Part shown: in pieces, positions 12,436 to 23,095 of the stretch
How positions within the stretch are numbered: the first letter of the stretch is position 1
How the letters are laid out: every line of letters starts with the position of its first letter
DNA from: Phallus indusiatus
Lineage: Eukaryota > Basidiomycota > Agaricomycetes > Phallales > Phallaceae
DNA length: 64,000 nt
Assembly: GCA_027605045.1 (NCBI GenBank)
Contig: JAQFWX010000015.1
Span: forward strand, 418,455-482,454
Direction of reading: 5' to 3'
Notes under the pieces: generated by a model
What the model was told of the DNA's origin: nothing
Databases searched by the model: none
Seen by the model: only the letters and a program-made list of their open reading frames with translations
Translations under genes and position numbers: made by a program

Positions 12436-13262
12436 TTATCCGAAAAGGGGCTTCATCAACAACCTCAACAGCCACTCTTCCAACCCTCTATCGTTCTCTT
12501 TCATATCCCGAAACACGTCATCAAGTCTATCTGTAGCGATATAAGTGTTTTGACTAATCCTGACTTCTTCTCGCAAGTCGTTCAAGAACTTGATTGCTCC
12601 CGATGCTTGTCCAATTTGATTGATCATAAACATTACTGTATCGTCTTCGTAGCCTGCCGCCCATAGGTTGTCTCTGCATCAGAGGATTTCATTCTGCATC
12701 TCGAGAGGATCTTCGTTATTGGATTCAGATTCACCACCCGTGATAATGCACACTAAAATGGGTCGTTTCAGTGGATTTGGATTTGTATCTGATTCTTAGC
12801 GATTTTATTGTATACTAATGGCCTGAGAACCTTCTGGTACCAATCCTGGCGTTCCCCCTGGGATAGATCCTTGAAACCACCTCCGCCACGTTTGACGCCT
12901 TGTGTCCGTAAGCGTAAACCGAGTTGATGAACCGCAATTCAACATCTGCAGCGTCGTCCGGAAGGACCCTAGCAGCAATACTAGTTATTCGCTTCAGGAC
13001 GTTTCCCAAAATCTGAAAACGCGTTGCGCTTTGGCCGTCATCAATCGTACTCATCGAGCCGCTATCGTCCAAGTAGAATACAATTTCATACAGCGAAAGC
13101 GCTGTCAGTCGTTTTAGGTTCTCGGGCTTGGAAAGGTCGGTGGATGGATCGTGTTTGGCATGATCTGGCCGTCGACAAAGTCAGTTGAGAGAAATCCACG
13201 AATTTATTGAATTGTTTACCACCAACGACACTCGACGTACCGTTGTAGATACCGAGTCGCCG
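12436..13262 (-). pseudogene. Degraded von Willebrand factor A (vWA) domain gene
   Basis: The minus strand encodes RLGIYNGTSSVVG, a 55-nt intron (GTAAAC..GGCCAG with a CTGAC branch site), then DHAKHDPSTD.. and FYLDDSGSMS. DxSGSMS is the vWA metal-binding (MIDAS) motif. The frame continues to about 12,815 (ARIGT). After that the family-like sequence is split over frames: LRPLVYNKIAKN, then RPILVCIITGGESES, then NLWAAGYEDD..MFMINQIGQ..LEEWLLRLLMKPLFG ending at 12,436. At least three frame jumps without splice signals separate these blocks. The 5' end also lacks an ATG: the first exon opens after a TGTAG acceptor and an upstream stop, with no start codon in the next 200 nt. It is best read as a decayed copy of the cytosolic vWA proteins common in agaricomycetes. 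A complex real gene with short introns is less likely. Confidence 0.6.
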
Positions 13263-13351
13263 CTACATGGTGCGCAGACTCAATATACGAAATATAAACT
13301 GAAGGTGTGAAAAGATGCGTTTGATTCGAGTGAGAATTAAATACAAAATCT

Positions 13352-13475
13352 TTGAGGACAATAAATGTAAGCTAGGGACTAGAAATGAGGACTAAAAGAT
13401 GAGGACGAATAAACAAGAAAATGAGGACTACAAAATGAGGACAGAGAGAGAAATGGGGACAGGAACGATGAGGAC
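13352..13475. repeat. Clustered ATGAGGAC octamers
   Basis: Exact copies of ATGAGGAC start at 13,385, 13,399, 13,421, 13,435 and 13,468. One-mismatch copies start at 13,352 and 13,453. Spacing is irregular (14-33 nt). The cluster lies in the 5' flank of the vWA remnant and beyond the 3' end of the orphan gene at 13,496. Confidence 0.7.
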
Positions 13476-13495
13476 GGTAGGACTCTAATCGGGCG

Positions 13496-13834
13496 CTAAA
13501 CGACTCCACGTAGGGAGCTACGCTCCCTTGCACCGTTAATGTACGTGTAGTTGTACGTCGTTTGATTTATAGTCGAGTTCGCCGCGTGAAATGATGAAGA
13601 TACGGTACTATTACCGGGCGACTGTGAATTTTGCTTTGATTGGGTTTCCTGGAATTCAAAAAGACGTTGAATATACCAACAGGCGTCAGGAATGAATGAA
13701 TGAATGAATGAATGAGTGTAGGAGATGTGTAGGAGATGTGTTACCCCGGGATTTGCCTGAACTGTTCCCTGACGTCCAGGATGTTCGTTCGCAAGCGATT
13801 GTTGAGGCGATTGGACGATTTGTAGCTTGGGCAT
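13496..13834 (-). CDS. Truncated tandem paralogue of the orphan gene at 14,269-15,414
   Basis: I do not recognise a family. The product starts MPKLQIVQSPQQ and carries FHAANSTINQTTYNYTYING, matching FHAANSTVTQTTYNYTYMYG in the neighbour. It then stops after a short unrelated tail (GARERSSLRGVV), so the long charged C-terminal region of the neighbour is missing. A likely in-frame intron (GTAACA..TTCCAG, 13,649-13,744, 96 nt) holds an AATG microsatellite. Removing it gives about 80 residues. Similarity extends upstream of the ATG, so promoter and coding region were duplicated together. It may be a pseudogene or a small protein. Confidence 0.45.
   Translation of the reverse strand: MPKLQIVQSPQQSLANEHPGRQGTVQANPGVTHLLHISYTHSFIHSFIPDACWYIQRLFEFQETQSKQNSQSPGNSTVSSSFHAANSTINQTTYNYTYINGARERSSLRGVV
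13691..13740. repeat. AATG microsatellite plus an 11-bp tandem repeat
   Basis: Six AATG units (13,691-13,714) are followed by two copies of GTAGGAGATGT. They lie inside the probable intron of the truncated orphan gene. The corresponding intron of the full-length neighbour (63 nt) has no such array. Confidence 0.85.
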
Positions 13835-14268
13835 GGTTCACTGATAAATGCCGCAGCGGAGGTCAAGTAGCGGAAAAAATCGGACGACGAAGTATCGGTG
13901 GATCGTTGGGAAACGTGGTTGTTGGCAAAATAGTGAGGAACATGCGAGATAGGGTTTAAGTATTGGATCATAACTAAGCGCTTATCAGGTACGCCCGTTC
14001 ATGCTGTCAACACTGGTGTACTGATAGGTTCGGCGCAAGCCAATGAACCTCTGGTTCGCACGTTCAGTCGGACTTAGACTGACATATGATAATAGCAGCT
14101 TTATTCACAAATGAGATGAATATTCAGCGTCTCGAGTATACAAAGAGGTTCATATACTCAAAACATAATTCGACACCCTACACATGCCTATGAGTCACGG
14201 TTCAGGTCGACATATTAGTTGCACTGGAATTGAAAATTGCACTGCACCAGACATATTAGCTATTTTCC

Positions 14269-15414
14269 TTATATTTGGAGACCAAAATTGAATAATCCCG
14301 TAGAAACAGCGAAACCAGCATTAGCATGATTTGGCCGCGGACTCGGTGGAAATCCCGAACTTTGATTGCGAAACATCCCAGAATTGAACCCATGTTGGTG
14401 CGAGTGGAAATCGTTGGACTCGGATTCATGGAAATAATCATTGTCATTTTCACCGTTAGATCGCCAGTTGTGGGGACGATCCAAGCCTGGGGAGAACGGT
14501 CCAGGTCGACCCGGAGTAGTGTTGGACCGATTTAACCCAGGCCGCGGACTAGGAGCGTAGTTATTGGGATGAGGGACTTGCCTAGGCATATGATTGTCTG
14601 GTCGCAGTTCTTCGTAATAATTATCCTCGCGCTGAATGCGGGAATGAGAATTATGGTACACCCGAGAAGTATCAGGGCGAGAATCCGTCGACGGGTGCCA
14701 TTGATTGTTAGGGACACGACCGGTATTGTACCTATCTGGCTGCCAATCCTCCTCATACTCATCGTCGGGAGTAAACCTCCTCCTAGGGGTATGGCCTGAG
14801 CCATTTGAGGTTTTCGACCTTTTTGAGCCAGTCCGATCGTCAGTATCGGGATCGATGTCCTCCGATTCCTCATAATCGTTATTATCGCGGGTATTGGTGT
14901 CATTGGACTTTGCGCCGCGCGAGGATCCAGCATTGTGAGGCTTGGACGCCTTCTCAGAAGTCGTTTGATTAGCATTAGCATTGGGGCTACTTTCAGGATG
15001 TTCATTAGCATTGACGCCGCCAACGGCACCAGTACCGTACATGTACGTATAGTTGTACGTCGTTTGAGTTACAGTAGAGTTCGCTGCGTGGAATGTTGGA
15101 GACATGGTGGTATTACCGGAGCCTGAAGGTGAATTTAGGTTTGATTGGACTTCCTGAAATTCAAAAGGATCAGTTATACCGACGGACGACAGGGATGAAT
15201 GTACGAATGGTCTTACCCCGGAGTTTTGGCTAGCCTTGTTTTGATGATCTACATCATGCGATGGTTGTTGATGTTCGGGCCGTTTAACGACGCGTTGGTC
15301 TTGATTAGTCTTGCTTTGTTGATCTTCAGCATGTGCCTGAACCGTTCGCTGAGGCTCAGGATGTCGGTTAGGAAGCGGTTGTCGAGGCGATTGGGTGACT
15401 TGGGTTCCGGCCAT
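14269..15414 (-). CDS. Low-complexity orphan protein
   Basis: Unrecognised protein of 381 residues if unspliced, or 360 if the in-frame 63-nt intron (GTAAGA..TTTCAG, 15,154-15,216) is removed. The N-terminus is Gln/Pro/His-rich. A conserved patch FHAANSTVTQTTYNYTYMYG follows. The rest is rich in Asn, Asp, Ser, Arg, Pro and Gly, suggesting intrinsic disorder. There is no signal peptide or membrane segment. The patch recurs in the truncated neighbour and, more loosely, in the protein at 30,984-32,349, so these three form a small local family. The start at 15,414 is chosen because the homologous ATG begins the neighbour. N/T/Y-rich patches of this kind often occur N-terminally in agaricomycete multidomain proteins. 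That comparison is from memory and does not assign a function. Confidence 0.6.
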   Translation of the reverse strand: MAGTQVTQSPRQPLPNRHPEPQRTVQAHAEDQQSKTNQDQRVVKRPEHQQPSHDVDHQNKASQNSGVRPFVHSSLSSVGITDPFEFQEVQSNLNSPSGSGNTTMSPTFHAANSTVTQTTYNYTYMYGTGAVGGVNANEHPESSPNANANQTTSEKASKPHNAGSSRGAKSNDTNTRDNNDYEESEDIDPDTDDRTGSKRSKTSNGSGHTPRRRFTPDDEYEEDWQPDRYNTGRVPNNQWHPSTDSRPDTSRVYHNSHSRIQREDNYYEELRPDNHMPRQVPHPNNYAPSPRPGLNRSNTTPGRPGPFSPGLDRPHNWRSNGENDNDYFHESESNDFHSHQHGFNSGMFRNQSSGFPPSPRPNHANAGFAVSTGLFNFGLQI

Positions 15415-15503
15415 GGTTTACTGACTGACGCGGAGGAAGTCAAGTAATGATATTCGCTGGGAGATGCGGCTGATGACAAGATGATGGTTGAAAGGTAAAG
15501 CAA

Positions 15504-18170
15504 GAGGAAGATGTGAGATAGGGTTTAAGTATTGAAATACAACCAAGCGCTAACTATTTCAGATCAGAGGTTAATCTTGAAAATCAGTTACGCCGAATTC
15601 ACGTTTGAAACACACCTATCACGCGAGGGTAGAGTTCTAAAGGTGAATGCATATTTCCTCCTAATGATTTATATCCCCAACGTTTTGTAGAAATATCTCT
15701 TCTTTGCATTAAATAATTTGTATATTTTTAATTCAGTCGCCCCTGATAGACGACAAGATGTTCAAAACCTATGATAATCAGGTTGAGTTATAAATAGTTA
15801 TAGATAGACCAAACAAAAGAGCACCTTCGAATGACAAATTTTGCATGTAATCGAAGTGCAGTTGCCAACCATGGCCATTGCAATTTTTCATATTATCTTC
15901 GGAGTTCAAAACAGCTGATAAGGCGATAATCGATTGTTGGCACAGGTCCAGTAGAACGCGATGTGTAAAATTGTGAATTATCGTTGTATGATACTGCCCT
16001 AGACTACCTCATATTCCCAAATTGGATGTCCATCGATAACCTTTGGGTTCCAGGGCTGAAGGACACTGAGAAGGCGGATGTCACGTAAAACGGGGTGTTT
16101 CAGGAACAAGGAATCAACGACTATTAAGGAATAGACAGATGGGAACCAAAGTACTCGTCATTTTAGAAACTTGTGTGCGAGAAGGACGGTTGGACTAAGA
16201 CCTCGCATTTGGACTTGTTCGTTGAACGTTGAACGTTGAAGCCTCTCGAAGGGTCAAAGTAATACCTAATAAAGTATTAGCTTATCCACCAATAAAGTTG
16301 AAACTTCATACTCGTTCATTGATTGAAATGTCGATAAAATATCCCGCGAAGCTGCCCAGATGTTACGACGTTGAGAGGTGATGAAGGTGGATAGCGCGAC
16401 GACACGTGGAGGTCCTCCAGCGCTCCGGTCCATGCCGAACCTATGTAAGCGCTCAAGCGCTCAATATCAATGCTCTTGACCGCATGTTCATGACGTTCAA
16501 CTCTGATTTCAGTCAAATTCCAGTCAATACTTCTCCAGTACTATCTTGACTACACTTCCAATTTCCAGGGGCTGGGAAGTTACAAATTCGTAGATGCCAA
16601 ATAAAACCAGCATCGTAACACTTCTCGTTCAGACTGGCTTCTCTATTACCATTCATTTTCACAGGTAGCTCGCTGTAATTCGTTATGTGCCCACCAAAAG
16701 TGAACGCTGTTTGAGGAGATGATATTTATGGAACCAAGCAAAAGCACATTTCAAAAAAGTTTGAACCCGTCATCAACCGACTGCCTCGCAAGAGACACCT
16801 GTGACATGTGACGCCTGGTAAGAATCTTGATTCGGAGGTATTGATTGGAATCCATCAAGCTTCAAAACATTCGTATTTAATTTTTCGATCTTTGATTAGA
16901 ATTTCGATGTTGAGATGTTGATAGTTGGCCATCGTTGCTTGTAAATTGCCTCGAGCGTTGGTGTCCATGAGTTATCTTAAGTACGTGGACGTTCTGAGCA
17001 TGAAAGCGGCTCATCAGTGCAATAAGATTGAGTCAAATTCTAGCACCTATGCAATTCACAGTCAGATCATTTAGGCTCGCCAGCGGCCAGACTCGGACGA
17101 GCGATGAATATTTGCCGAAAGGTTTTTCAAACTAAATAGGAGATTGTTATTATATCTTTGGTGATAAAATCAGAGAAAGTGAAATTAGCATGTATCAAAA
17201 AAACGCGGTCTAACTCAATGAACGAACTGACCAAACGTACGTGTCACATGGTTTGTCGAACAGGCAAGGGGTTAGTATGAAATGGAGCAAAAGGTTTCCC
17301 GTTAATTCATTCAGCCTACGCGTAAAATTCAAATACACGTTATTCAGACATATCGTGATTGAACACGGTGTTGACGCGATGGCGAATGGAGGAGTCGCTA
17401 AATCAAGCTGGTCAAAACGTGCGATGCCGGCGCTAAAGGTTAGACGCCCATCTTTTACTAGGCTAGCGGCCAGCAGCTTGGATCCAACGCTTGAACCACG
17501 GATGTATTTTGTTCTCACTTTGGGGAGCCTTTAAGCAGCGCTCTATTTCGAGTCTTCCGGTCTTCGAAGTATAAGTCGTAGAAGTTATTTATGTTACCAC
17601 CAGGTACAGAGATGCCCATCGAGTCCTTTCCCTTGCACCGGCTCCGCTTTTAACCCAAATCTACAAAGCTTCGTGCCTAGAATTGGTGCATACTTTGCTA
17701 GTACCATCTCAGCTCAGTTGCTACATTCTGGACGCTTTCCCTTCCTTGTGTCGTCCCAACATTTTTTCCCCAGACATTCCGACGGCGTCCCTTTACTACG
17801 CCCTCGCCCTACTAGCAGGGCCCAGGAGGTGGATACTCACATGACAGGATCACCCTCAAATTATGGTACTGCTTGAAGGGTATTTGGAACAATCCCTGAC
17901 CTCTTTTTCATCCTTCTCATCATGCGGTAGGACGGATATGGATTACCAACCCATGATAAATATATCATTCGGCTCATCGCTTTGCCGTTCTCAAAGGGGC
18001 GTCATTCATCTCTTACCAAAGTCCTAGGACAGAACCGACACAGCGATGTCAATCAATAAACTATTCGCGTATAGTGGCATCTAGAGAGGGCCGGCAATGG
18101 CACAGCTGAATGACTTCTGACCCCAGATGACCACAATTTATTTGTATTGGTCAATTCGGTTCTCTCAAAT
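15504..18170. other. Long intergenic stretch with one unexplained open segment
   Basis: I find no supported gene. The left edge is the promoter side of the orphan gene and is similar to 13,940-13,990. At 17,210-17,534 both strands are open for about 100 codons, and the next 300 nt stays open on plus (17,673-17,876). I cannot assign a product to either strand. The remainder looks like ordinary AT-balanced spacer. Confidence 0.45.
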
Positions 18171-18171
18171 T

Positions 18172-18181
18172 TCTATATAAA
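18172..18181 (+). promoter_or_regulatory. TATA-box-like element of the DUF3455 gene
   Basis: TCTATATAAA lies about 90 nt upstream of the ATG at 18,269, a normal position for a fungal TATA box. Confidence 0.5.
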
Positions 18182-18268
18182 GCGTTCATTTCAGTGATAA
18201 TTCTATTCACCAGCGCAGCACTGCAGAGATCCAAGTTGCTTATACTCTCTCACCATTGTCTTTATATT

Positions 18269-19198
18269 ATGTATTTCTTCAAGACCGCTTCGCTGGGTCT
18301 CCTAGCCATTCTTGGTTCTATTTCTTTAACTCAAGCTATATCAAACTGTAATGTTTCACAAGCTGTAATCCCACTGGGTACATCTGGCTTGACCCCGCCT
18401 CCTTCTGGTCAAGTACCTATCAACATCGCAGTATGTAGCGCGTAGTAATGCAAAAGGCATCGAATAACATTGACATATTCACTTAGCTTGGTATTGGTAC
18501 TCAAAATTATACTTGCAACTCTTCTGGAAAATTTGCGTATGGTCCTTTTTTTTCATCAATAGCATGATCGTTGACATTTTGAATGATTCATAGGTCCATC
18601 GGCGCTGTTGCCACCCTTTTCGACGCTTCTTGCGTCTCAGAGTTCATATCCAACTTCCTCTCCAACTTCAACTTCACAATAATCGCCGGGACAACCACCC
18701 CTCTTGAAATCCTCGTCGAAGTGCTTGAAGCTGCCTTGGGCTACCCGCCTGAAGTTCTTGGACACCACTTTTTCACTGCCAATGCTACTGGTGCCCCAGT
18801 AAACTCTATTTCTCCTACGTTTGATTTCCGCTCAGGAATCGACCAAGGACATCCCAATGCCTTTGTCATAACGAACAAGACTGAAGATGTCAAAGCCCCC
18901 GTTGATCCAACGGATAACGTGGATTGGCTTCAGCTAACCGCATTTCCTGGTGATGGCCATTTGGCTAAAACGGTCTACAGAATCCTTACTTTAGGCGGTC
19001 AACCACCAGCATCGGTAATTTCTTTTATTTGATGATGATAATTTGTCTCAGTTGAGTTTTTTTTCTTTTCTGACATTAGTGCACGTCAGGCTCTGGTCAG
19101 ATTACCGTTCCTTACGCGGCGAACTACTGTATGATTTTTGTCATGTCGGTTATTTTTGGTTATTGTATCTCACACTATTTTTAGGGTTCTTTAAATGA
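18269..19198 (+). CDS. Secreted DUF3455-type protein
   Basis: Five exons (18,269-18,430; 18,487-18,536; 18,594-19,014; 19,080-19,128; 19,185-19,198) join in phase to 231 residues. The N-terminus MYFFKTASLGLLAILGSISL is a typical signal peptide with cleavage near TQA. The mature part has the DUF3455 pattern: an early Cys (SNCNV), P-rich IPLGTSGLTPPPSGQ, GIGTQNYTC, LGHHFF, a DWLQL block, TVYRILTLGGQPPASC and an aromatic C-terminal WFFK. Several N-glycosylation sequons (NVS, NYT, NFT, NAT, NKT) fit secretion. The last exon is only 14 nt, but GTATGA..TTTTAG flanks it and it completes the family's usual C-terminus. DUF3455 members are abundant in fungal secretomes and biochemically poorly defined. 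No neighbouring gene suggests a pathway. Confidence 0.9.
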
Positions 19199-19909
19199 TT
19201 TTTTCCCCAAACGTTCTGAGTTTTAGCCAAATCATAAATGATATTTTGTCAGAAAGAATAGTGAATAAAGAGTGCAAGTAAACATTGTTCGACGTCAACC
19301 GATACACCCCTCCCTCATATTTCACCGACCATGAAGATATAAATGGTCAATGGCGCTTTGTCATTATTCCCAGTTTCCACCAATTAGCCTACTCAGGCGT
19401 TTAGTGTATACTCTTATGGCATCTTAGAAATTGACGTTGAAGAGTCACAACGAGAAACACCAGAAACCGGGAATAAAACTATTAAACTGAAGAAAGCCAC
19501 GACAAAGGACATTGCAATAAAAACCATCAGTGAAGTCAAATACTCTCAACTACATAAATGATATATAGCCAGCGTATATTTACTTGGGTGACGGACATCA
19601 TGATGGCTATTGTAAGGTCTGAATGAAAGTCTAAAAAGGGAGTTTTCGGTGAGCCTCTCAGAACGAAGTGTTCGTGAATTGACGTATCTTCACAAAAAAA
19701 TTTTGCAACAGCAGTGGACACCAACTGAAGTTAGGGGTGAAAAAAATGACTAAAAGCTTTTAAATATCAAATCAGCGTTCAAACTTCAAACTTAAACCTT
19801 CCAAACCTAGGTCAACAATAGAGGTTGCAATACATACAAAAACCTTGAGAGGTTTATAAACCTTTATAAACCCAAAAAAACACGTAAACGCCGGGGAGGT
19901 TTATAATAA

Positions 19910-19947
<38 letters not shown>

Positions 19948-22900
19948 ATAGACTACTAATCGGGCGACTTGAGAATTTAACGAAGTCCCGAGTTTATATA
20001 AAAACTTGATCTTGCGCACAGACCATCCTCTTTTTTCGTGGTACATACAGAGACGATTAGCGATTAGCCGATGAATGAGTTTTACCCGGTCATAGCTTAG
20101 TGAAATATAAATACAAAATTAACATTGCATTGAGTTTATAAAAGTTTATAAACCCCTTCCGGTTTTTGTGACAATACTAGTCACTGCAAGGACACGCTTT
20201 ACAATGTGTTTTGTCATTTGCTGACACTACCTGGCAGTGGTTCGAAGTCTCTTCCTCAAACTGTTCAAGTTCACCTTCTGGGTATGTCAACCGCAAAATT
20301 AAAAGACGCCGTCCAACTTAAACCTGCCAGCCTCTTTTTTGACAGTAGACAATTGACTCGGAACCGGAATCGTCCAGTTGAGTTCGCGAAGAACGACCTG
20401 AGGTTAATTTTGAAAGGCTAGCCCGGTGAAAACGTCCGGCCGGTCCTATGCGTAACATTCCTCATCCTAACGCGACCTCTGCAATAACGAACTTTCCGGA
20501 GCTGCTTGAGCCCGATCGCCGGTATTAGTGGGGTTACACGATTGTAGATTTTAAATTTCTAGTGAGAACGTCGCCTCGACACCGACGATGACGTTGGAAC
20601 TAGCATTTGAGTACCAACATCGGCAATCCGTCTGATTAGCAGTAGGTCTAGAGGGTTTGCTCGGATACGGGCCTAAATGTGTGTGTGCGCGTGAGAACTT
20701 GACTTCAGAACTGGCATGACATGCACCATCATGATGCATGACCGACGAAGTGCGGGAACGTAGTGTGCAGGGCTTCAGTTTCATACTCTATTCAGCAATT
20801 CGCCGGAACTAGCATTACTTGATCTATATTGTTTTGGTGATTTTTCGGAGATCGTCTGACCGGAACATAAAGCTAGCGGACCACCCTGGACCACCCTCGG
20901 ACTGGATATTCCGGACAAGACAATGTCCGACCTCAATGAGCCTCAATGCTTTGATTCTCGATCAGATGACTTGATCCATACCGATGGATGTGTTGGACTG
21001 CGGATGGATCAACGGGTAAAAATAGCTAAATATGAGTTGAAGTGAAAGTAGTTTGCGCGTATACGCGTATGTGCGTGTATCGACATTAGATAAAAAAAGC
21101 TCGGGGAGAAGAAATGCGGAATATTTGAATGAAATAGCAATCTGAAGACAAAAATTAATAGCATTTTTCTAGAAAAACATCATATCGTCTCAGCTGTTTG
21201 ACAGGAAGCTAATTCACAGTGCGACGCCCTATAAGAGATGCGAGATATGGAATATCATCACCAGCAGTGGTGCCGCTAATTGTAGATTGCGAATTTACAC
21301 AATCAGGGAAATGAATTATCTTAGCGATTTGTGGCGCCTTCATAGTCAACGATCATCGATCATCCGTTGGCCTCCGCAAATAACTCCCAATTAACGGTGC
21401 ATGCTCTTTGTCAGCAAATCTGTTTTACTGCTTGCGTCCTCTCCCCGCCACAGTCTAAGAGCATGGACCTGGACAACTGTTTTTAGTTATGCACAACTAA
21501 GATTTTTCGTCCTACTATTTGATAACCAAAAGCTTTAACAGCCTCATTTATGTGTATACTTACGCAGTTCCACGATAACATATCACAATATATCACATGA
21601 GATCATCAAGGCACTGGTAAGGGCACTCGCGCAGGGACACGTTGGAACTTGGGGGATCTATCATCTGAGGGATCTGGCGCGAATGTCGCGGTCACGGGGG
21701 TCACACCGAGCCCTCCCAACGAGTCCCAACGGCGGTGCGCCCACCGCGGCCAAACCGAGGCTGACAAAAGGCCAATCCATGACCTTCTACATACATAGAC
21801 AATGGCGCGATTTTTGAGGCCCCGAATGTCGTGATTGGGATGCACATGGCATAAGTTGAGTCGGGTCGTATTGACAAAAGCATGAAAGGGGTGTATGGTG
21901 ATTTTGCAAGGCGAAGGGAGGGGACATCGCTGGAAGGATTTATCTGCCTACGAACGAACACAAGAAAGGATTGGCATGGCCCAGATAACGACATAAATAA
22001 CAAGTAGCGGCGCGTGTACACATGGACCACGGATGGGACTGTCACATCGTTCAAGTTGCGTTTCGCGGATGACGAACGTCTGGTCTAATGTCAATGGATG
22101 AAGCGGTCTCGTCACCTTAAATTGCGCCCTCCCCACGAATAATGTAAACGAATGCGACGAAAATAACCACGTACCCCACACCCACCCCATCTGCCAATAT
22201 ATAGATTGTGATTCACACGCCATCAGGGTCAGAGCTTGGTGTTGGAGAAGCTCGAAAAGGTCATCGGAGAGAGGCCATATTGTTACCGTGGAAATTTAGT
22301 CAAGAGTTAGTGAAGACGCGGCAAGAGCACCGATAGTAACGTTCGCAAGGTTATTTCGTCTAGAATTGTCCGAATGAACAAGAGCGACACCTTAAGGCGG
22401 TAACAGTCTGGAATAGTCACGGTGGCGCGCCCGCCGTATAAATTGGTGCCAGAGCCTTTCCGCAACTCAAACGTTCCATTGGGATCACCGACCTGCTCAC
22501 CCTGGCGGACTCATCTCATTATCTCATAAAAAGAAACAATAGAATTCCATCGAGCCAAGCACCGCAGCGTCTGCCACCTGGTGACACTGAGCCGGCTCCG
22601 TCTGGTGACTTGTCCGGGGATATAAACATCCAAAAGAATTTCTTCAGCCTCTATTCCGGTAGAAATTGAGCCCAAAGTGTTTCTATCTCGTTCAGTTCTA
22701 CCAAAGTCCCTATATTACTTCATATTACCCGGCCCCGTCATTTAGATCGAGCCTCCGGGCATGCCGTCCCTAACCGTAAGGCACTTAAATTTCCCGTGAC
22801 GCCTTATCGGAATAATATCCTTTCCTAGATCTTATGACATTTGATACCGCAATAACACGGTGGGAAGATGTATCACTGCAAAAAACCAAGGTCTTGTGTT

Positions 22901-23095
22901 ATAACAGGTTATAGCCGTGCGACGGGTATACATAAATATATCAACTCTTACCAACTAACCCGATGCTGACCTGCCTTTCTACTGGGCCACGATGTTTCAT
23001 CTTTCCCGCTCAAAGATTTAAACTATCCTTCCCTCATCAACCTATACTTTGACCTTTTCACAAATAGTCCCAAATCCTTAATATCCAAATCTAAA
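19199..23095. other. Long intergenic region, simple repeats only
   Basis: I find no gene I can support. It contains an ACT microsatellite (19,911-19,947) flanked by TTTATAAA-rich palindromes at about 19,850-19,870 and 20,137-20,156. There are also GC-richer stretches with chance open frames at about 20,550-20,780 and 21,600-22,220 that lack splice logic or recognisable motifs. The right end is the promoter region of G1. Confidence 0.5.
19911..19947. repeat. ACT trinucleotide microsatellite
   Basis: About twelve uninterrupted ACT units. Confidence 0.95.

Noticed and set aside
12205..12666. Plus-strand frame of 153 codons
   Set aside because: It lies antisense to the vWA remnant, whose frames carry recognisable motifs.
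14532..15029. Minus-strand frame of 165 codons inside the orphan gene
   Set aside because: Out-of-frame shadow of the longer frame 14,269-15,414. The longer frame has the motif shared with its tandem copy.
21606..22223. Overlapping minus-strand frames
   Set aside because: Several frames are open at once in a GC-richer stretch, with no continuity through splice sites and no motif.
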